Assembly: GCA_045546695.1 (NCBI GenBank)
Contig: JAZQDE010000050.1
Coordinates: 1-28,923 of the forward strand
Direction: 5' to 3'
DNA: 28,923 nucleotides
Origin: SIG424 sp045546695
Lineage (GTDB): Bacteria; Bacillota; Clostridia; UBA1212; UBA1255
In this document: positions 8,284 through 17,135 of the stretch, piece by piece
Layout: the number at the start of each line of letters is the position of its first letter
Numbering within the stretch: the first letter of the stretch is position 1
Notes under the pieces: generated by a model
Database searches by the model: none
What the model was told of the DNA's origin: nothing
The model's input: the letters and a program-made list of their open reading frames with translations, nothing else
Position numbers and translations under genes: made by a program

Positions 8284-11200
8284 ATGAATTTTCAGGAATA
8301 TGTGGAAATAATAGAAAAAACATACGAAAAAATCACAAAAAACGATGTTAACAGACAGCTTCAGCCGGCGGAAGAATGGATACGTGACAATTACTATGTT
8401 ATCTGTGAAAATCTGGATAAGTGCCGCCTGTCATATAAGAACCTGCCACGGATGATTAACAAAGCTCAGATAAATAATTTGTACAGACACATGACAGAAA
8501 TTGTCAAAAAAAGCAATGGCGTTATAGATGAACGCCGGATTATAGAATATTTCAGGGAAATCAACAAGACAAAGCCGCTTGCTGTCAAAGAAATCGCCTG
8601 CGTCGAAGAAGTTTTGCGCTTTGCGTTGATAAGTAAGCTTGCAAATGTGTGTGAATATATAGAAAATGTGCGCAGTGAGACGGAGAAGGCAGAGACATTA
8701 TTTGGCAGATATCTGAATTATATAGGTAGCGTCGAAGACAAAAGTACAGAGGCGTGGCTCAACGCAGTCGGAGATATTACTCCTGTGTTTGCCCAGACTG
8801 TTTTGAAATTATGCGCATCGAAGTTGGAAGACACAACTCAAATGAGGCAGATTCTGACACGCAAACTCGCCGGGAGAAGCACCGGTATAGACGAGATTAT
8901 AGCAATCGAGCATAAAAATGCCATTACAAACGGCGTTCTTGCTGGCAATCTGGTTAACAGTATGCGGGCACTAAGTGGTATGGACTGGCAAGAAATCATG
9001 AGCAGTATCAGTGTTGTGAAGCAGATTCTGAAGAATGACCCTTCAGGGATATACGCCCGTATGACAGATGAATCTGCCGATGAATACGTAGCTGTTATTG
9101 ACAAATATTGTAAGAAAACAAGACAGAAACCGGAAACTGTAGCGCAGGAAATTTTAGAAAAGGCTCAAAGGGCTTCGGGCACTTGTACTCCGCTTGAAAA
9201 GCATGTCGGGTATTACGTATATAAATTGAATGAAAATACAAAAAGTGGTAGAGCTTTTTACATTTATTTGTATTTTACAATGTTTGTTCTTAATCTTGTG
9301 CCTGATATTCTTATTGTTGAGAAAATAGTATCACTCTGGCAAAAAATGGCAGCCACAAGGGATGTTGTACTGAATTGCGCGATAACACTTGCCTCGCTCG
9401 TGATTGTCATATGTCTTGCCATTATTTCATTTAATATTGCAATCAGGATTGCGCAAAAAAGAAGGATGCAGTCAAGCAGGCCGAACGTGTTGCCTGCACT
9501 GGAATTTAATGGCAGGCTACTGGAGAATTGCCATATTATGATCGTGATTCCGTGCCTTATTTCGTCAGAAAAAAGGGCTTTGCAGCTTGCTTCAGAGCTT
9601 GAAAAGCTATATTTTTCCAATCATGATGACAATATTTGTTATACATTGCTGGCAGACCTTCCGGAAAGCAATTTCAAAGATGCTCCGCAAGACAGGGTGA
9701 TTCATGATATCTGCGAAAAATTGATAGCGCTACTTAATGAAAAATATTGTCCTAGGCAGGCGCGCTTTTTTTACAGAATAAGGGAGCGTACGTATTATGA
9801 AAATGACAAAAAATGGAGAGGATACGAGCGCAAAAGAGGCGCGTTGCTTGAACTTTGCAGGGATATAAAAACCGGCAGGCTGCCGCACGTTGATTTCGTA
9901 CTTACTATAGATGCCGGCACGACTGTGCCGGGAGAAACTGTCTGCAAAATGGCGCAGATTATGATGCACCCTCTGAATAAACCTGAGATTAAACTTGTAA
10001 ATAACGTTGCTGTGGTAGTAAATGGATACGGAATACTTCAGCCTGCTGTCATGCCGCTTACCAGAAAAAGTCAGTCTGTTTTCAGTAAAATAATGTCAGG
10101 AAGTCGTGGCTTTGATATTTACGGAGCAAAATATTCAGACTTCTATGCAGACATTTTCAGGGAAGGAATATATACAGGAAAAGGAATGTTTGATCCTGAG
10201 ATTTATCTCCACATTTTGGGTGATATTTTTCCTGATAATAGTATTCTGAGTCACGATTTACTTGAAGGATCTTTTTTGCGGTGCGCTTTTGCCTCGGATA
10301 TAAGATTGTATGACGAATATCCGCCTGATTATCTGAGTAGTTCGGCAAGACTGCACAGGTGGACAAGGGGCGACTGGCAACTAATTCCATATATAAAAAG
10401 AAATTTCCGTTCTAAGGCAGGTAGGTTTGTCAGAAATCCAATAAATGGAACGTCAAAATTCAAAATGGCTGCAAATTTGCTGTCATCTCTTTTGCCGGCT
10501 TCTGTATTATTTACTGTGATTTTCGGACTCCTGTTTATACCTGCATATAAATATCTGTGGGTAACGATAATGGGTGTTGCTTTGCTTGCCTGCTACAGCT
10601 TGCGCGAGGTAATGTTTGAATTCCTTTTTTTACCACATAAAGCGGTACATCTCATGGATGCGATTATAAGGGCGATATGGAGAACAAACGTTTCAAGGCT
10701 GAATATGCTTGAGTGGGTTACGAGTGCAGACGGGGAATCAAAGAGTAGAGGAGGTCTTTTTACTTATTATAGTGAAATGATGGCAAATCTCATTGCTGCA
10801 GTGCTCTGTTTCCGTTTTTTAGGAGGTGTATTGTCTATAATATGGGTATTGGCACCCTTGATTGCCTATATTACTTCCAAGAACATGCATAGGAAAAACA
10901 AAAGCCACAAAATAACAGCAAAAGACAGGAAGGAACTGACAGGTCTTGCGTACAAAATATGGAAATATTACGACGTGTATGCCGACAAAAGTAATCATTA
11001 TCTGCCACCTGACAACGTCCAATTTATAACAGAAGAAAAAGTTGCCCGCAGAACATCTCCTACGAATATCGGCTTTTGCATGTTGTCAATTGCGATAAGT
11101 CACAGATTTGACTTTATATGCAGGGACGATGCTATAAATCGCCTTGGGAATATGCTTGATACGATAGAAAAGCTCCCGAAGTACAAAGGCCATTTGTATA

Positions 11201-13374
11201 ACTGGACAGATACGGTGACGCTGAGTCCGATGAAGCCACTTTTTATATCAACAGTCGACAGCGGCAATTTTATTGCGTGTTGCATATGCGTAAGGCAAAT
11301 GCTGCTTTCGTATAATTGTGAAAAGCCGTCAGAAGAAGTGCGTGTTGACAATATAAGGAAAAGACTTGCTGATATTATTTTCCATACAGATTTCACATTT
11401 TTATATGACAACAAGAAGAAAGCATTTTCAACAGGTTTTATAATTGAGGACAATAAAATTGCACCGTCTTTTTACGATATTCTTGCATCTGAATCGCGTC
11501 TTACGATGTATATTGCAGTGGCGCTGGGACAGTTGCCGCTTTCTTGTTATACGTCGGCTGCACGCCGCTTTTCACATAAAGACCCGGATTTGCTCCTGTC
11601 GTGGTCGGGAACGTCGTTTGAATATCTGCTTCCCGAACTGTTTTTCAAGACAGATTATGTCAGCATGTGGGACAGCGTCTGCCGTGCAATGATAAAGGCG
11701 CAGATTGATTATGCCCGTGAAAAAAATCTCGCGTGGGGCGTGTCTGAATCAGGTTTTTTCAGGCAGGATATTTCCATGAATTACAAGTATAAAGCGCATG
11801 GAGTAAAGGCATGTGCTCTGTGTGCGTGCACAGAAGACAGCCTCGTTATAAGTGCGTATTCATCAATACTTGCGATTGACAGACTCCCTGAAAATGTCAT
11901 GCGGAATTTGAAAAAACTGGAAAACGATGGTGGGCTGGGGGAGTATGGATATTACGAGGCGATTGATTATTCCGACAATAAAACAAATGTTGTAAAGTCT
12001 TTTATGGCGCACCATCTTGGTATGGAACTTGCCGCGATATGCAATTTGCTGTGCAACGATTATGTGCGTGAGAGTTTTATGACTTGCGCGTTTGTGGCTT
12101 CCTCGGAATATCTGCTTGCTGAAAAAAATAACAAAAAAATACTCGTGAAACAGCCTGATAAAAATTATGAGTATCCTGTGCCGGATGTTGGAAATGAGTA
12201 TTCATATGCTTGTAAAAAGCCTGTCGGACTTTACTCAAACGGCGAATTTTCTGCCATTTTTCACCAGAATTCCATTGTGAAAACTCTATGCGCGGGTGTG
12301 ACAATAACTGACAGAATTTATATCATGCCGCAAGGCGGAACAAATGAAATAAAAAGCCTGTATGTTTATTCCGAGAAAGTTGCTCTGACGGAGCAGACTC
12401 ATTGGGGTGCGATAGATATAGAGAGTTGTGTCAGCGCAGAAGACAATTGTCTTGCCTGCAAAATAAAGGCAAAGAAAAATACAGTTATTACCATTTATGC
12501 TGACCTGAAAATGGCAACAGACAAGGACTATACGGCACACCCTGCGTTTTGCGATATTTTTGTTGTAACACATATGGAAAAAAATAACAACACGCCGGTG
12601 CTTTTTGCCTCGAAAAATGACGGCCGCACGCAGCAGGGGCAGATGTTTATGTGCGCAGGGCTGACGGGAGGTGTTCATCCGGAATTTGACACTGATTCGC
12701 TGAGTGTAAAGGGCAGGAGCAACACTCCGGAGAGCATTTTTCAGTCTTCGAGGCCGAAACCATTAGAAGGTAATCTTGGCGCAGTCATCAATCCGTGCAT
12801 TGCTTTCAGCCTGAAAATGCCAATTGATGAGGAGATCGGGTTTTTCATTGGGGCGGGTAAATCTATTGAAGAAATACGGGCTATAGGCAGGAAATACACT
12901 GATTTTCGTAATATAAACAGGGCTTTTGAACTTTCTAAAGCAAGAGGCAGGATAGAAACAGAACACCTGAATCTGGCAGGACAGGATGTAAACTCGTTCT
13001 TTGCGCGTCTTCCGAATCTGATAAGCCCCAGACCGGCAATGTCTGCCAGACGTAAGCTCTGGCAATTTGGAATCTCAGGAGACAGGCCGCTCATCTGCGT
13101 TTCAATTATGCATCCCGAAAAGGTGGAAGAGCTGAAAAAAATCATGAGAATGTGGTCGTTTTATAGCTTTCGCGGCTTTGCGGTGGATCTGGCGCTCGTT
13201 TGTCTTGATGAGGACGGCTACATCGCGCCGATACGCGATATGGCAGACACGCTCGTTACGCGCGCTTTGTCAATCGGCAGCACATATCATGGGGAGATTT
13301 ATATTTTATCGCCGGAAAACGGAAGTTGCCCGACTGCTTTGAGTGAAAATGCTGACATTTTTTACCAGCTATAA
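8284..13374 (+). CDS. Cyclic beta-1,2-glucan synthase, N-terminal part (GT84, glycoamylase-like and first sandwich domains)
   Basis: A 1696-residue membrane protein with the first three-quarters of an NdvB/Cgs-type synthase, which uses UDP-glucose to build beta-1,2-glucan and closes it into rings. In order: a helical N terminus; two membrane segments (about 320-385); a GT84 domain (about 400-700) with HDLLEG (657-662) and RLHRW (689-693); more membrane segments (about 735-870); and a glycoamylase-like cyclising domain (about 885-1265) with HYLPPDN, RTSPTNIG, GHLYNW and STVDSGN. Candidate catalytic glutamates are E1155 (SES) and E1225 (YYEAID). A GT36-type beta-sandwich runs to the end. The DxD motif reads D543-A-G545, lacking its second Asp. 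The protein stops where family members continue into the GH94 part, supplied by the next gene. The ATG at 8284 has AAGGA at 8272-8276; an upstream TTG at 8251 lacks support. Confidence 0.9.
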   Translation: MNFQEYVEIIEKTYEKITKNDVNRQLQPAEEWIRDNYYVICENLDKCRLSYKNLPRMINKAQINNLYRHMTEIVKKSNGVIDERRIIEYFREINKTKPLAVKEIACVEEVLRFALISKLANVCEYIENVRSETEKAETLFGRYLNYIGSVEDKSTEAWLNAVGDITPVFAQTVLKLCASKLEDTTQMRQILTRKLAGRSTGIDEIIAIEHKNAITNGVLAGNLVNSMRALSGMDWQEIMSSISVVKQILKNDPSGIYARMTDESADEYVAVIDKYCKKTRQKPETVAQEILEKAQRASGTCTPLEKHVGYYVYKLNENTKSGRAFYIYLYFTMFVLNLVPDILIVEKIVSLWQKMAATRDVVLNCAITLASLVIVICLAIISFNIAIRIAQKRRMQSSRPNVLPALEFNGRLLENCHIMIVIPCLISSEKRALQLASELEKLYFSNHDDNICYTLLADLPESNFKDAPQDRVIHDICEKLIALLNEKYCPRQARFFYRIRERTYYENDKKWRGYERKRGALLELCRDIKTGRLPHVDFVLTIDAGTTVPGETVCKMAQIMMHPLNKPEIKLVNNVAVVVNGYGILQPAVMPLTRKSQSVFSKIMSGSRGFDIYGAKYSDFYADIFREGIYTGKGMFDPEIYLHILGDIFPDNSILSHDLLEGSFLRCAFASDIRLYDEYPPDYLSSSARLHRWTRGDWQLIPYIKRNFRSKAGRFVRNPINGTSKFKMAANLLSSLLPASVLFTVIFGLLFIPAYKYLWVTIMGVALLACYSLREVMFEFLFLPHKAVHLMDAIIRAIWRTNVSRLNMLEWVTSADGESKSRGGLFTYYSEMMANLIAAVLCFRFLGGVLSIIWVLAPLIAYITSKNMHRKNKSHKITAKDRKELTGLAYKIWKYYDVYADKSNHYLPPDNVQFITEEKVARRTSPTNIGFCMLSIAISHRFDFICRDDAINRLGNMLDTIEKLPKYKGHLYNWTDTVTLSPMKPLFISTVDSGNFIACCICVRQMLLSYNCEKPSEEVRVDNIRKRLADIIFHTDFTFLYDNKKKAFSTGFIIEDNKIAPSFYDILASESRLTMYIAVALGQLPLSCYTSAARRFSHKDPDLLLSWSGTSFEYLLPELFFKTDYVSMWDSVCRAMIKAQIDYAREKNLAWGVSESGFFRQDISMNYKYKAHGVKACALCACTEDSLVISAYSSILAIDRLPENVMRNLKKLENDGGLGEYGYYEAIDYSDNKTNVVKSFMAHHLGMELAAICNLLCNDYVRESFMTCAFVASSEYLLAEKNNKKILVKQPDKNYEYPVPDVGNEYSYACKKPVGLYSNGEFSAIFHQNSIVKTLCAGVTITDRIYIMPQGGTNEIKSLYVYSEKVALTEQTHWGAIDIESCVSAEDNCLACKIKAKKNTVITIYADLKMATDKDYTAHPAFCDIFVVTHMEKNNNTPVLFASKNDGRTQQGQMFMCAGLTGGVHPEFDTDSLSVKGRSNTPESIFQSSRPKPLEGNLGAVINPCIAFSLKMPIDEEIGFFIGAGKSIEEIRAIGRKYTDFRNINRAFELSKARGRIETEHLNLAGQDVNSFFARLPNLISPRPAMSARRKLWQFGISGDRPLICVSIMHPEKVEELKKIMRMWSFYSFRGFAVDLALVCLDEDGYIAPIRDMADTLVTRALSIGSTYHGEIYILSPENGSCPTALSENADIFYQL

Positions 13375-13385
13375 TGAGGTGATTT

Positions 13386-15479
13386 ATGGATAATCAGAAT
13401 CTTGTTTTTTACAATGGTTATGGTGGATTTGATATCAGAAATGATGAGTACGTGATTGATGGTACAAAAAACACACCTCTTGCATGGAGCAACATCATAT
13501 CGTGCGTTTCGGGATACCCTTTCGGTTTTATTATTACAGAAAAAGGCGATGGCTTTATCTGGCATTACAACAGCCGCGAAAACCGCCTGACGAAATGGTC
13601 CGGTAAGTGTACTGTATCGGAGCCCAATGAATGGATTGAGCTTAAAATTAATGGTGAAAAGCAAGGAGCACTATGCCGTCTTATTTGTGAAAATGACGAG
13701 GTGCGCCATGGTTTTGGCTATACAGTTTTTTACAAGAGCTTCCATAATCTGGAAACAAAAGTGACAGTATTTGTGCCGCCCGACGAGCCTGTGAAGCTTT
13801 CTTTGGTGGAAATAACTGCCAGCCACGCAGATGTTTGTGCTAATCTGGATTACCATATACTACCAACAGAGCCTGACGAGCTTTTCACAGATTCTTCTTT
13901 TGATACGCACAATATCAGAATAAAAGAAGGGCAGACTCTGCGTGTTGTTTTTATGGCGGGGGCTAAGGCAGGACATCTGCCTGACCAATTTATGGAAAAG
14001 TACAAAGATTATTCTTTTTGCCTTGACGTGCTTTGTGACGTATCCAAAAAATGGCAGCAACTTGTTGGCAGAATAAGGGTTGAATCAGAAGACCGTGAGT
14101 TTGATATTCTGATGAATGGGTGGCTTATGTACCAGACAATATCCTGCAGGCTGTTTTCGCGCTCTTCAATGTATCAGTCGGGCGGCGCGTATGGATATCG
14201 TGACCAGCTTCAGGATACACTGTGCGTTAATTATTCGGACAGCAGTATTTCACGCCGGCAGATTATTATTCACGCATCTCATCAATATTCCGACGGAAAT
14301 GTCCTTCATTGGTGGCACCCGGCGTATCGTGACGTGGCAGAAACAGGTATAAAAAGTAAATATAGTGATGACATGTTGTGGCTCGTGTATGTGACATATC
14401 AATACGTACAAAACACAGGCGATTCATCTGTTTTGCTGGAAAAAATTGGTTATATTGACGCGCCGGAATCTCAGGATATTTTGTTTGAACACCTCATAAA
14501 AAGCATTGAATATGCCGCAGTTTTTGGCCTAAGCGGTCTGCCTCTTATGCGTGGCGGCGACTGGAATGACGGTATGAATAACGTCGGTGCGTCCGGTCGC
14601 GGGCAGAGCGTCTGGCTTGCTTTTTTCTTGTATAGTTGCCTTGGTGCTATATGCGAGCTGTCAAAAATGATTCCCGGCGGGGACTATTCTTTTCACCGGA
14701 AAAAATGGCAGGATATGGCAAAAAATCTTGCTATGTCTGTCCATAAAAATGCGTGGGACGGCAAGTGGTATCTGAGGGCATATACTGACGATGATGAGCC
14801 TCTTGGCAGCATCACGCAAGAAGAGTGCAAGATTGATTCTATTTCACAGTCATGGAGTGTGCTAAGTGGCATGTGCGACCTGTCTGATTCGTTCAGGGCG
14901 AGGAGTACTGCGGCGCTCGAAAGTGCCGCTGACTATCTTTTCAACGAGGATCTTGGCATTGTCCGCCTGCTTTGGCCGCCTTTTTCACAGAAAAATATAA
15001 GTAAAATCGGTTATATCGCGGCTTATCCTGCCGGTATCCGCGAAAACGGCGCGTACACGCACGCCGCTATATGGCTTGCGCGCGCGATGCTCAGGCAGGA
15101 GTCTCTGCGCAACACGGGCTATAAGATTCTGAAAGCTGTAAATCCAATAAATCACAGTAAAACGAGCGGTGAGTGTGCTGTTTATCGCATCGAGCCATAC
15201 GTGCTGGCCGCCGATATTTATTCTGATGGGCGAAACACCGGTCGCGGCGGCTGGTCGTGGTATACCGGTTCTGCGTCGTGGTATTACACGACGATACTGG
15301 AGTCGCTATTTGGCTTTGTGAAGAAGGGGAGCCATGTTGAGATAGACAGCCACTATCACGCAAATGTTCTGATTTCATATAAATATGGCGCTTCTGTGTA
15401 CGAGTTTCGTATTCATTCCGGCGCAAAAGGCCGTTTTGAGCTTGTGGATGATGGTGAAAAGCATGTGGTGGTTGTGTGA
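13386..15479 (+). CDS. Cyclic beta-1,2-glucan synthase C-terminal part / GH94 phosphorylase
   Basis: A 697-residue protein equal to the C-terminal portion of NdvB/Cgs proteins and related to stand-alone 1,2-beta-oligoglucan phosphorylases. It opens with the second sandwich (VFYNGYGGFD at about 7, NSRENRLTKW at 62-71). The GH94 (alpha/alpha)6 barrel follows: GAYGYRDQLQD (268-277), HASHQYSDGNVLHWWHP (296-311), GGDWNDGMN (390-398, holding the general-acid Asp of the family) and GGWSWYTGSASWYY near the end. It starts 11 bases after the previous stop, in another frame, with GAGGTGA at 13376-13382; an in-frame TGA at 13380 rules out read-through. Compared with family members, the sandwich appears about 100 residues short after LDYHILP (about 160). 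It probably trims or sizes the glucan made by its partner, or phosphorolyses beta-1,2-oligoglucans. Confidence 0.88.
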   Translation: MDNQNLVFYNGYGGFDIRNDEYVIDGTKNTPLAWSNIISCVSGYPFGFIITEKGDGFIWHYNSRENRLTKWSGKCTVSEPNEWIELKINGEKQGALCRLICENDEVRHGFGYTVFYKSFHNLETKVTVFVPPDEPVKLSLVEITASHADVCANLDYHILPTEPDELFTDSSFDTHNIRIKEGQTLRVVFMAGAKAGHLPDQFMEKYKDYSFCLDVLCDVSKKWQQLVGRIRVESEDREFDILMNGWLMYQTISCRLFSRSSMYQSGGAYGYRDQLQDTLCVNYSDSSISRRQIIIHASHQYSDGNVLHWWHPAYRDVAETGIKSKYSDDMLWLVYVTYQYVQNTGDSSVLLEKIGYIDAPESQDILFEHLIKSIEYAAVFGLSGLPLMRGGDWNDGMNNVGASGRGQSVWLAFFLYSCLGAICELSKMIPGGDYSFHRKKWQDMAKNLAMSVHKNAWDGKWYLRAYTDDDEPLGSITQEECKIDSISQSWSVLSGMCDLSDSFRARSTAALESAADYLFNEDLGIVRLLWPPFSQKNISKIGYIAAYPAGIRENGAYTHAAIWLARAMLRQESLRNTGYKILKAVNPINHSKTSGECAVYRIEPYVLAADIYSDGRNTGRGGWSWYTGSASWYYTTILESLFGFVKKGSHVEIDSHYHANVLISYKYGASVYEFRIHSGAKGRFELVDDGEKHVVVV

Positions 15480-15489
15480 AAAATTAATA

Positions 15490-15518
15490 TTGAAAAACAG
15501 CGAAAAAAATGGTGTAAT
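15490..15518 (+). promoter_or_regulatory. Candidate vegetative promoter of the SGNH hydrolase gene
   Basis: TTGAAA (15490-15495) and TGTAAT (15513-15518) are separated by 17 bases, close to the sigma-A consensus. They lie between the GH94 stop and the AGGAGG before 15545. This implies that the hydrolase can be expressed apart from the glucan synthase genes. Confidence 0.5.
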
Positions 15519-15544
15519 ATGCATAACGTAAGGAGGTCGTTAAA

Positions 15545-16306
15545 ATGTTAAAATTACTATATATTGGCAACAGTTTTTCAATGGATATACTGGAACATTC
15601 TGTAGATATAGCACACGATCTTGGTATATCTGATATTAAAGTCGGCGATTTGTATTACGCTTCATGCTCGCTTAAGATGCATCTTAATCACGCTCTCGGT
15701 GATGAGGCGAAATATACATATTATGTAAATGATGGTGCCGGCTGGATTCAGGAGAATAACGTTTCTATTTCTGCCGCCATCAAGAGCGATGACTGGGATA
15801 TAATCGGTATTTTCCCGGGAACAGGAGACGGCAGTGTTCATTCGTCAGCAGAGTCATACGAGAGGCTGCCTGAATTGGTAGATTATGTAAAAAAACTTGC
15901 GCGCCCGGATGTAAAACTTATTTATAGTATGACGTGGCTTAGTGAAAAGGATAATCCGCGTAAAGAACTTGCACTGTATAATGGCGACCAGGAGCTCGTT
16001 ATGTCAATGATTTCTGACAGAATCCGTGAAAATGTAATTGCTTCAGGTCAGTTCTGGAAAGTTGTGCCGACAGGCGCTGCTGTTCAGAACGCCAGAAATG
16101 CGCCGGTGAAAATATCGCGTGACGGGTATCATCTTACGCTCGGTATGGGCAGATATATGGCTGCACTTACAGTTATTGGAAGTATTACCGATAAGGACAT
16201 CACAACGGTCCGCTGGCTTCCTGCCGGTATGAGCGAGGAGGAAAGAGCGCAGGCTATCCGCTTCGCGCAAAAGGCATTGCTTGACCCGTTTGACTTCAGG
16301 GCGTAG
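15545..16306 (+). CDS. SGNH-fold hydrolase, DUF4886-like
   Basis: A 253-residue protein with the SGNH hydrolase pattern. The nucleophile is in YIGNSFS (Ser10) and the C-terminal catalytic pair is in DGYHLT (Asp203, His206), followed by LGMGRYMAALTVIG, which is typical of DUF4886 members. Such enzymes are usually carbohydrate esterases that remove acetyl or other acyl groups; the substrate here is unknown. There is no signal peptide, so it should be cytoplasmic. The start ATG follows AAGGAGG at about 15530-15536. It lies 65 bases after the GH94 gene on the same strand, so it may deacylate glucan-derived or imported sugars, but that link rests on position only. A hairpin repeat just after the stop probably terminates it. 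Confidence 0.82.
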   Translation: MLKLLYIGNSFSMDILEHSVDIAHDLGISDIKVGDLYYASCSLKMHLNHALGDEAKYTYYVNDGAGWIQENNVSISAAIKSDDWDIIGIFPGTGDGSVHSSAESYERLPELVDYVKKLARPDVKLIYSMTWLSEKDNPRKELALYNGDQELVMSMISDRIRENVIASGQFWKVVPTGAAVQNARNAPVKISRDGYHLTLGMGRYMAALTVIGSITDKDITTVRWLPAGMSEEERAQAIRFAQKALLDPFDFRA

Positions 16307-16312
16307 TCGGTT

Positions 16313-16403
16313 GGCGGCGGTGGACAGGCCTCAAAAGCTAAAAAGTTTGCAGAGATTCGACTTTTCTGCAAACTTTTTCATGAAAATGGCCGCAGACAAG
16401 CCC
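16313..16403. repeat. Dispersed hairpin repeat, copy A
   Basis: This segment matches the units at 28607-28750. It begins with GGCGGCGG and GGACAGGCC, has the arms AAAAAGTTTGCAGA (16340-16353) and TCTGCAAACTTTTT (16365-16378), then TGAAAATGGCCG and GACAAGCCCCT. The right edge GACAAGCCCCT is the start of the next unit in the tandem array at 28.6 kb, so this copy may be what remains of a longer array. It lies seven bases after the SGNH hydrolase stop. Confidence 0.85.
16340..16378. terminator. Perfect 14-bp hairpin acting as likely bidirectional terminator
   Basis: The arms 16340-16353 and 16365-16378 are perfect inverse complements with an 11-base loop. The hairpin starts with five A and ends with five T, so it would form an intrinsic terminator on either strand. 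It lies 34 bases after the SGNH hydrolase stop. It is part of the dispersed repeat, so termination may be a side effect of the repeat landing here. Confidence 0.6.
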
Positions 16404-16416
16404 CTACTATTTTTTG

Positions 16417-16445
16417 TTGACAATCTGTGAATTTTGTGACATTAT
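16417..16445 (+). promoter_or_regulatory. Promoter of the discoidin lipoprotein gene
   Basis: A perfect TTGACA at 16417-16422 is followed after 17 bases by CATTAT at 16440-16445. Transcription would start near 16452, just upstream of the GGAGG at 16464-16468 that serves the ATG at 16476. It lies directly downstream of the hairpin repeat. Confidence 0.65.
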
Positions 16446-16475
16446 TTATTGAATAGAAAAAACGGAGGGACGTTT

Positions 16476-17135
16476 ATGAAAAAAATATTAGTTCTTTTAT
16501 TGGCCTTATCATTAATCTTTACACTTGTAGCGTGCGGAGAGGACACTGCCGCTGACCCGACAGCTCAGCCTACAAAAGCTCCGACAGCAGCACCGACAAA
16601 GGCACCCACACTTGTACCGACAGAGGCTCCGACACGAGATCCTAATGCTACACCAGAGCCGGAATTGGTTGCTATCGACAACCTGACAGTTCTTGCTTTT
16701 GACTTTGAAGAGTCTGCTGCAACTGCAGCTGTAAACGCAGTCGATGGCGATGAGACAACAAGATGGAGTGCATATGCTGCAAGTAAATATACTATGACAG
16801 ATTATGACCATTATCTCATTATTGACCTGGGCGCTGTATACACAGTTGCTGAGATCAGTCTTTACTTCGAATACGTAGCTGCTAACTGCGCTGTTGCAAT
16901 CGCAAATGAATACGGAGAAGGCATTGAGACAGAATGGACAACAATCATGGACCTGTATGAGCAGGACGAATGGATTGGCGCAGGCTCACAGATTTATGAG
17001 ATTACTGACGTAGAGCCCGTAGCAGGCAGATATCTTAAAGTTTACTCATATCTCCATGATGATATGGAAGTACCTTCAGGTCACCCATACTTCAGTATTT
17101 ATGAATTGTCATTATATGGATACGCTGCACAATAA
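16476..17135 (+). CDS. Lipoprotein with Pro/Thr linker and F5/8 type C (discoidin-like) domain
   Basis: A 219-residue exported lipoprotein. It has a Lys start, a hydrophobic core and the lipobox LVAC, with the lipidated Cys at residue 20. Residues about 27-62 are a Thr/Pro/Ala linker with repeated PTKAPT-type units. The rest resembles an F5/8 type C sandwich: AVDGDETTRWSAY, then HYLIIDLGAVYTVAEISLYF, then GRYLKVYSY and SIYELSLYGY. Such domains bind glycans or cell surfaces; here the module is displayed on the outer membrane face by a flexible stalk. The ATG at 16476 is chosen because GGAGG at 16464-16468 precedes it and the signal peptide starts there; an upstream TTG at 16449 would add nine polar residues. 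Its stop abuts the stop of the opposing hydrolase gene with no gap. Confidence 0.87.
   Translation: MKKILVLLLALSLIFTLVACGEDTAADPTAQPTKAPTAAPTKAPTLVPTEAPTRDPNATPEPELVAIDNLTVLAFDFEESAATAAVNAVDGDETTRWSAYAASKYTMTDYDHYLIIDLGAVYTVAEISLYFEYVAANCAVAIANEYGEGIETEWTTIMDLYEQDEWIGAGSQIYEITDVEPVAGRYLKVYSYLHDDMEVPSGHPYFSIYELSLYGYAAQ

Noticed and set aside
13372..13386. Programmed frameshift joining the two glucan synthase ORFs
   Set aside because: There is no slippery heptamer at the junction, both frames contain stops there, and the second ORF has its own ribosome site.
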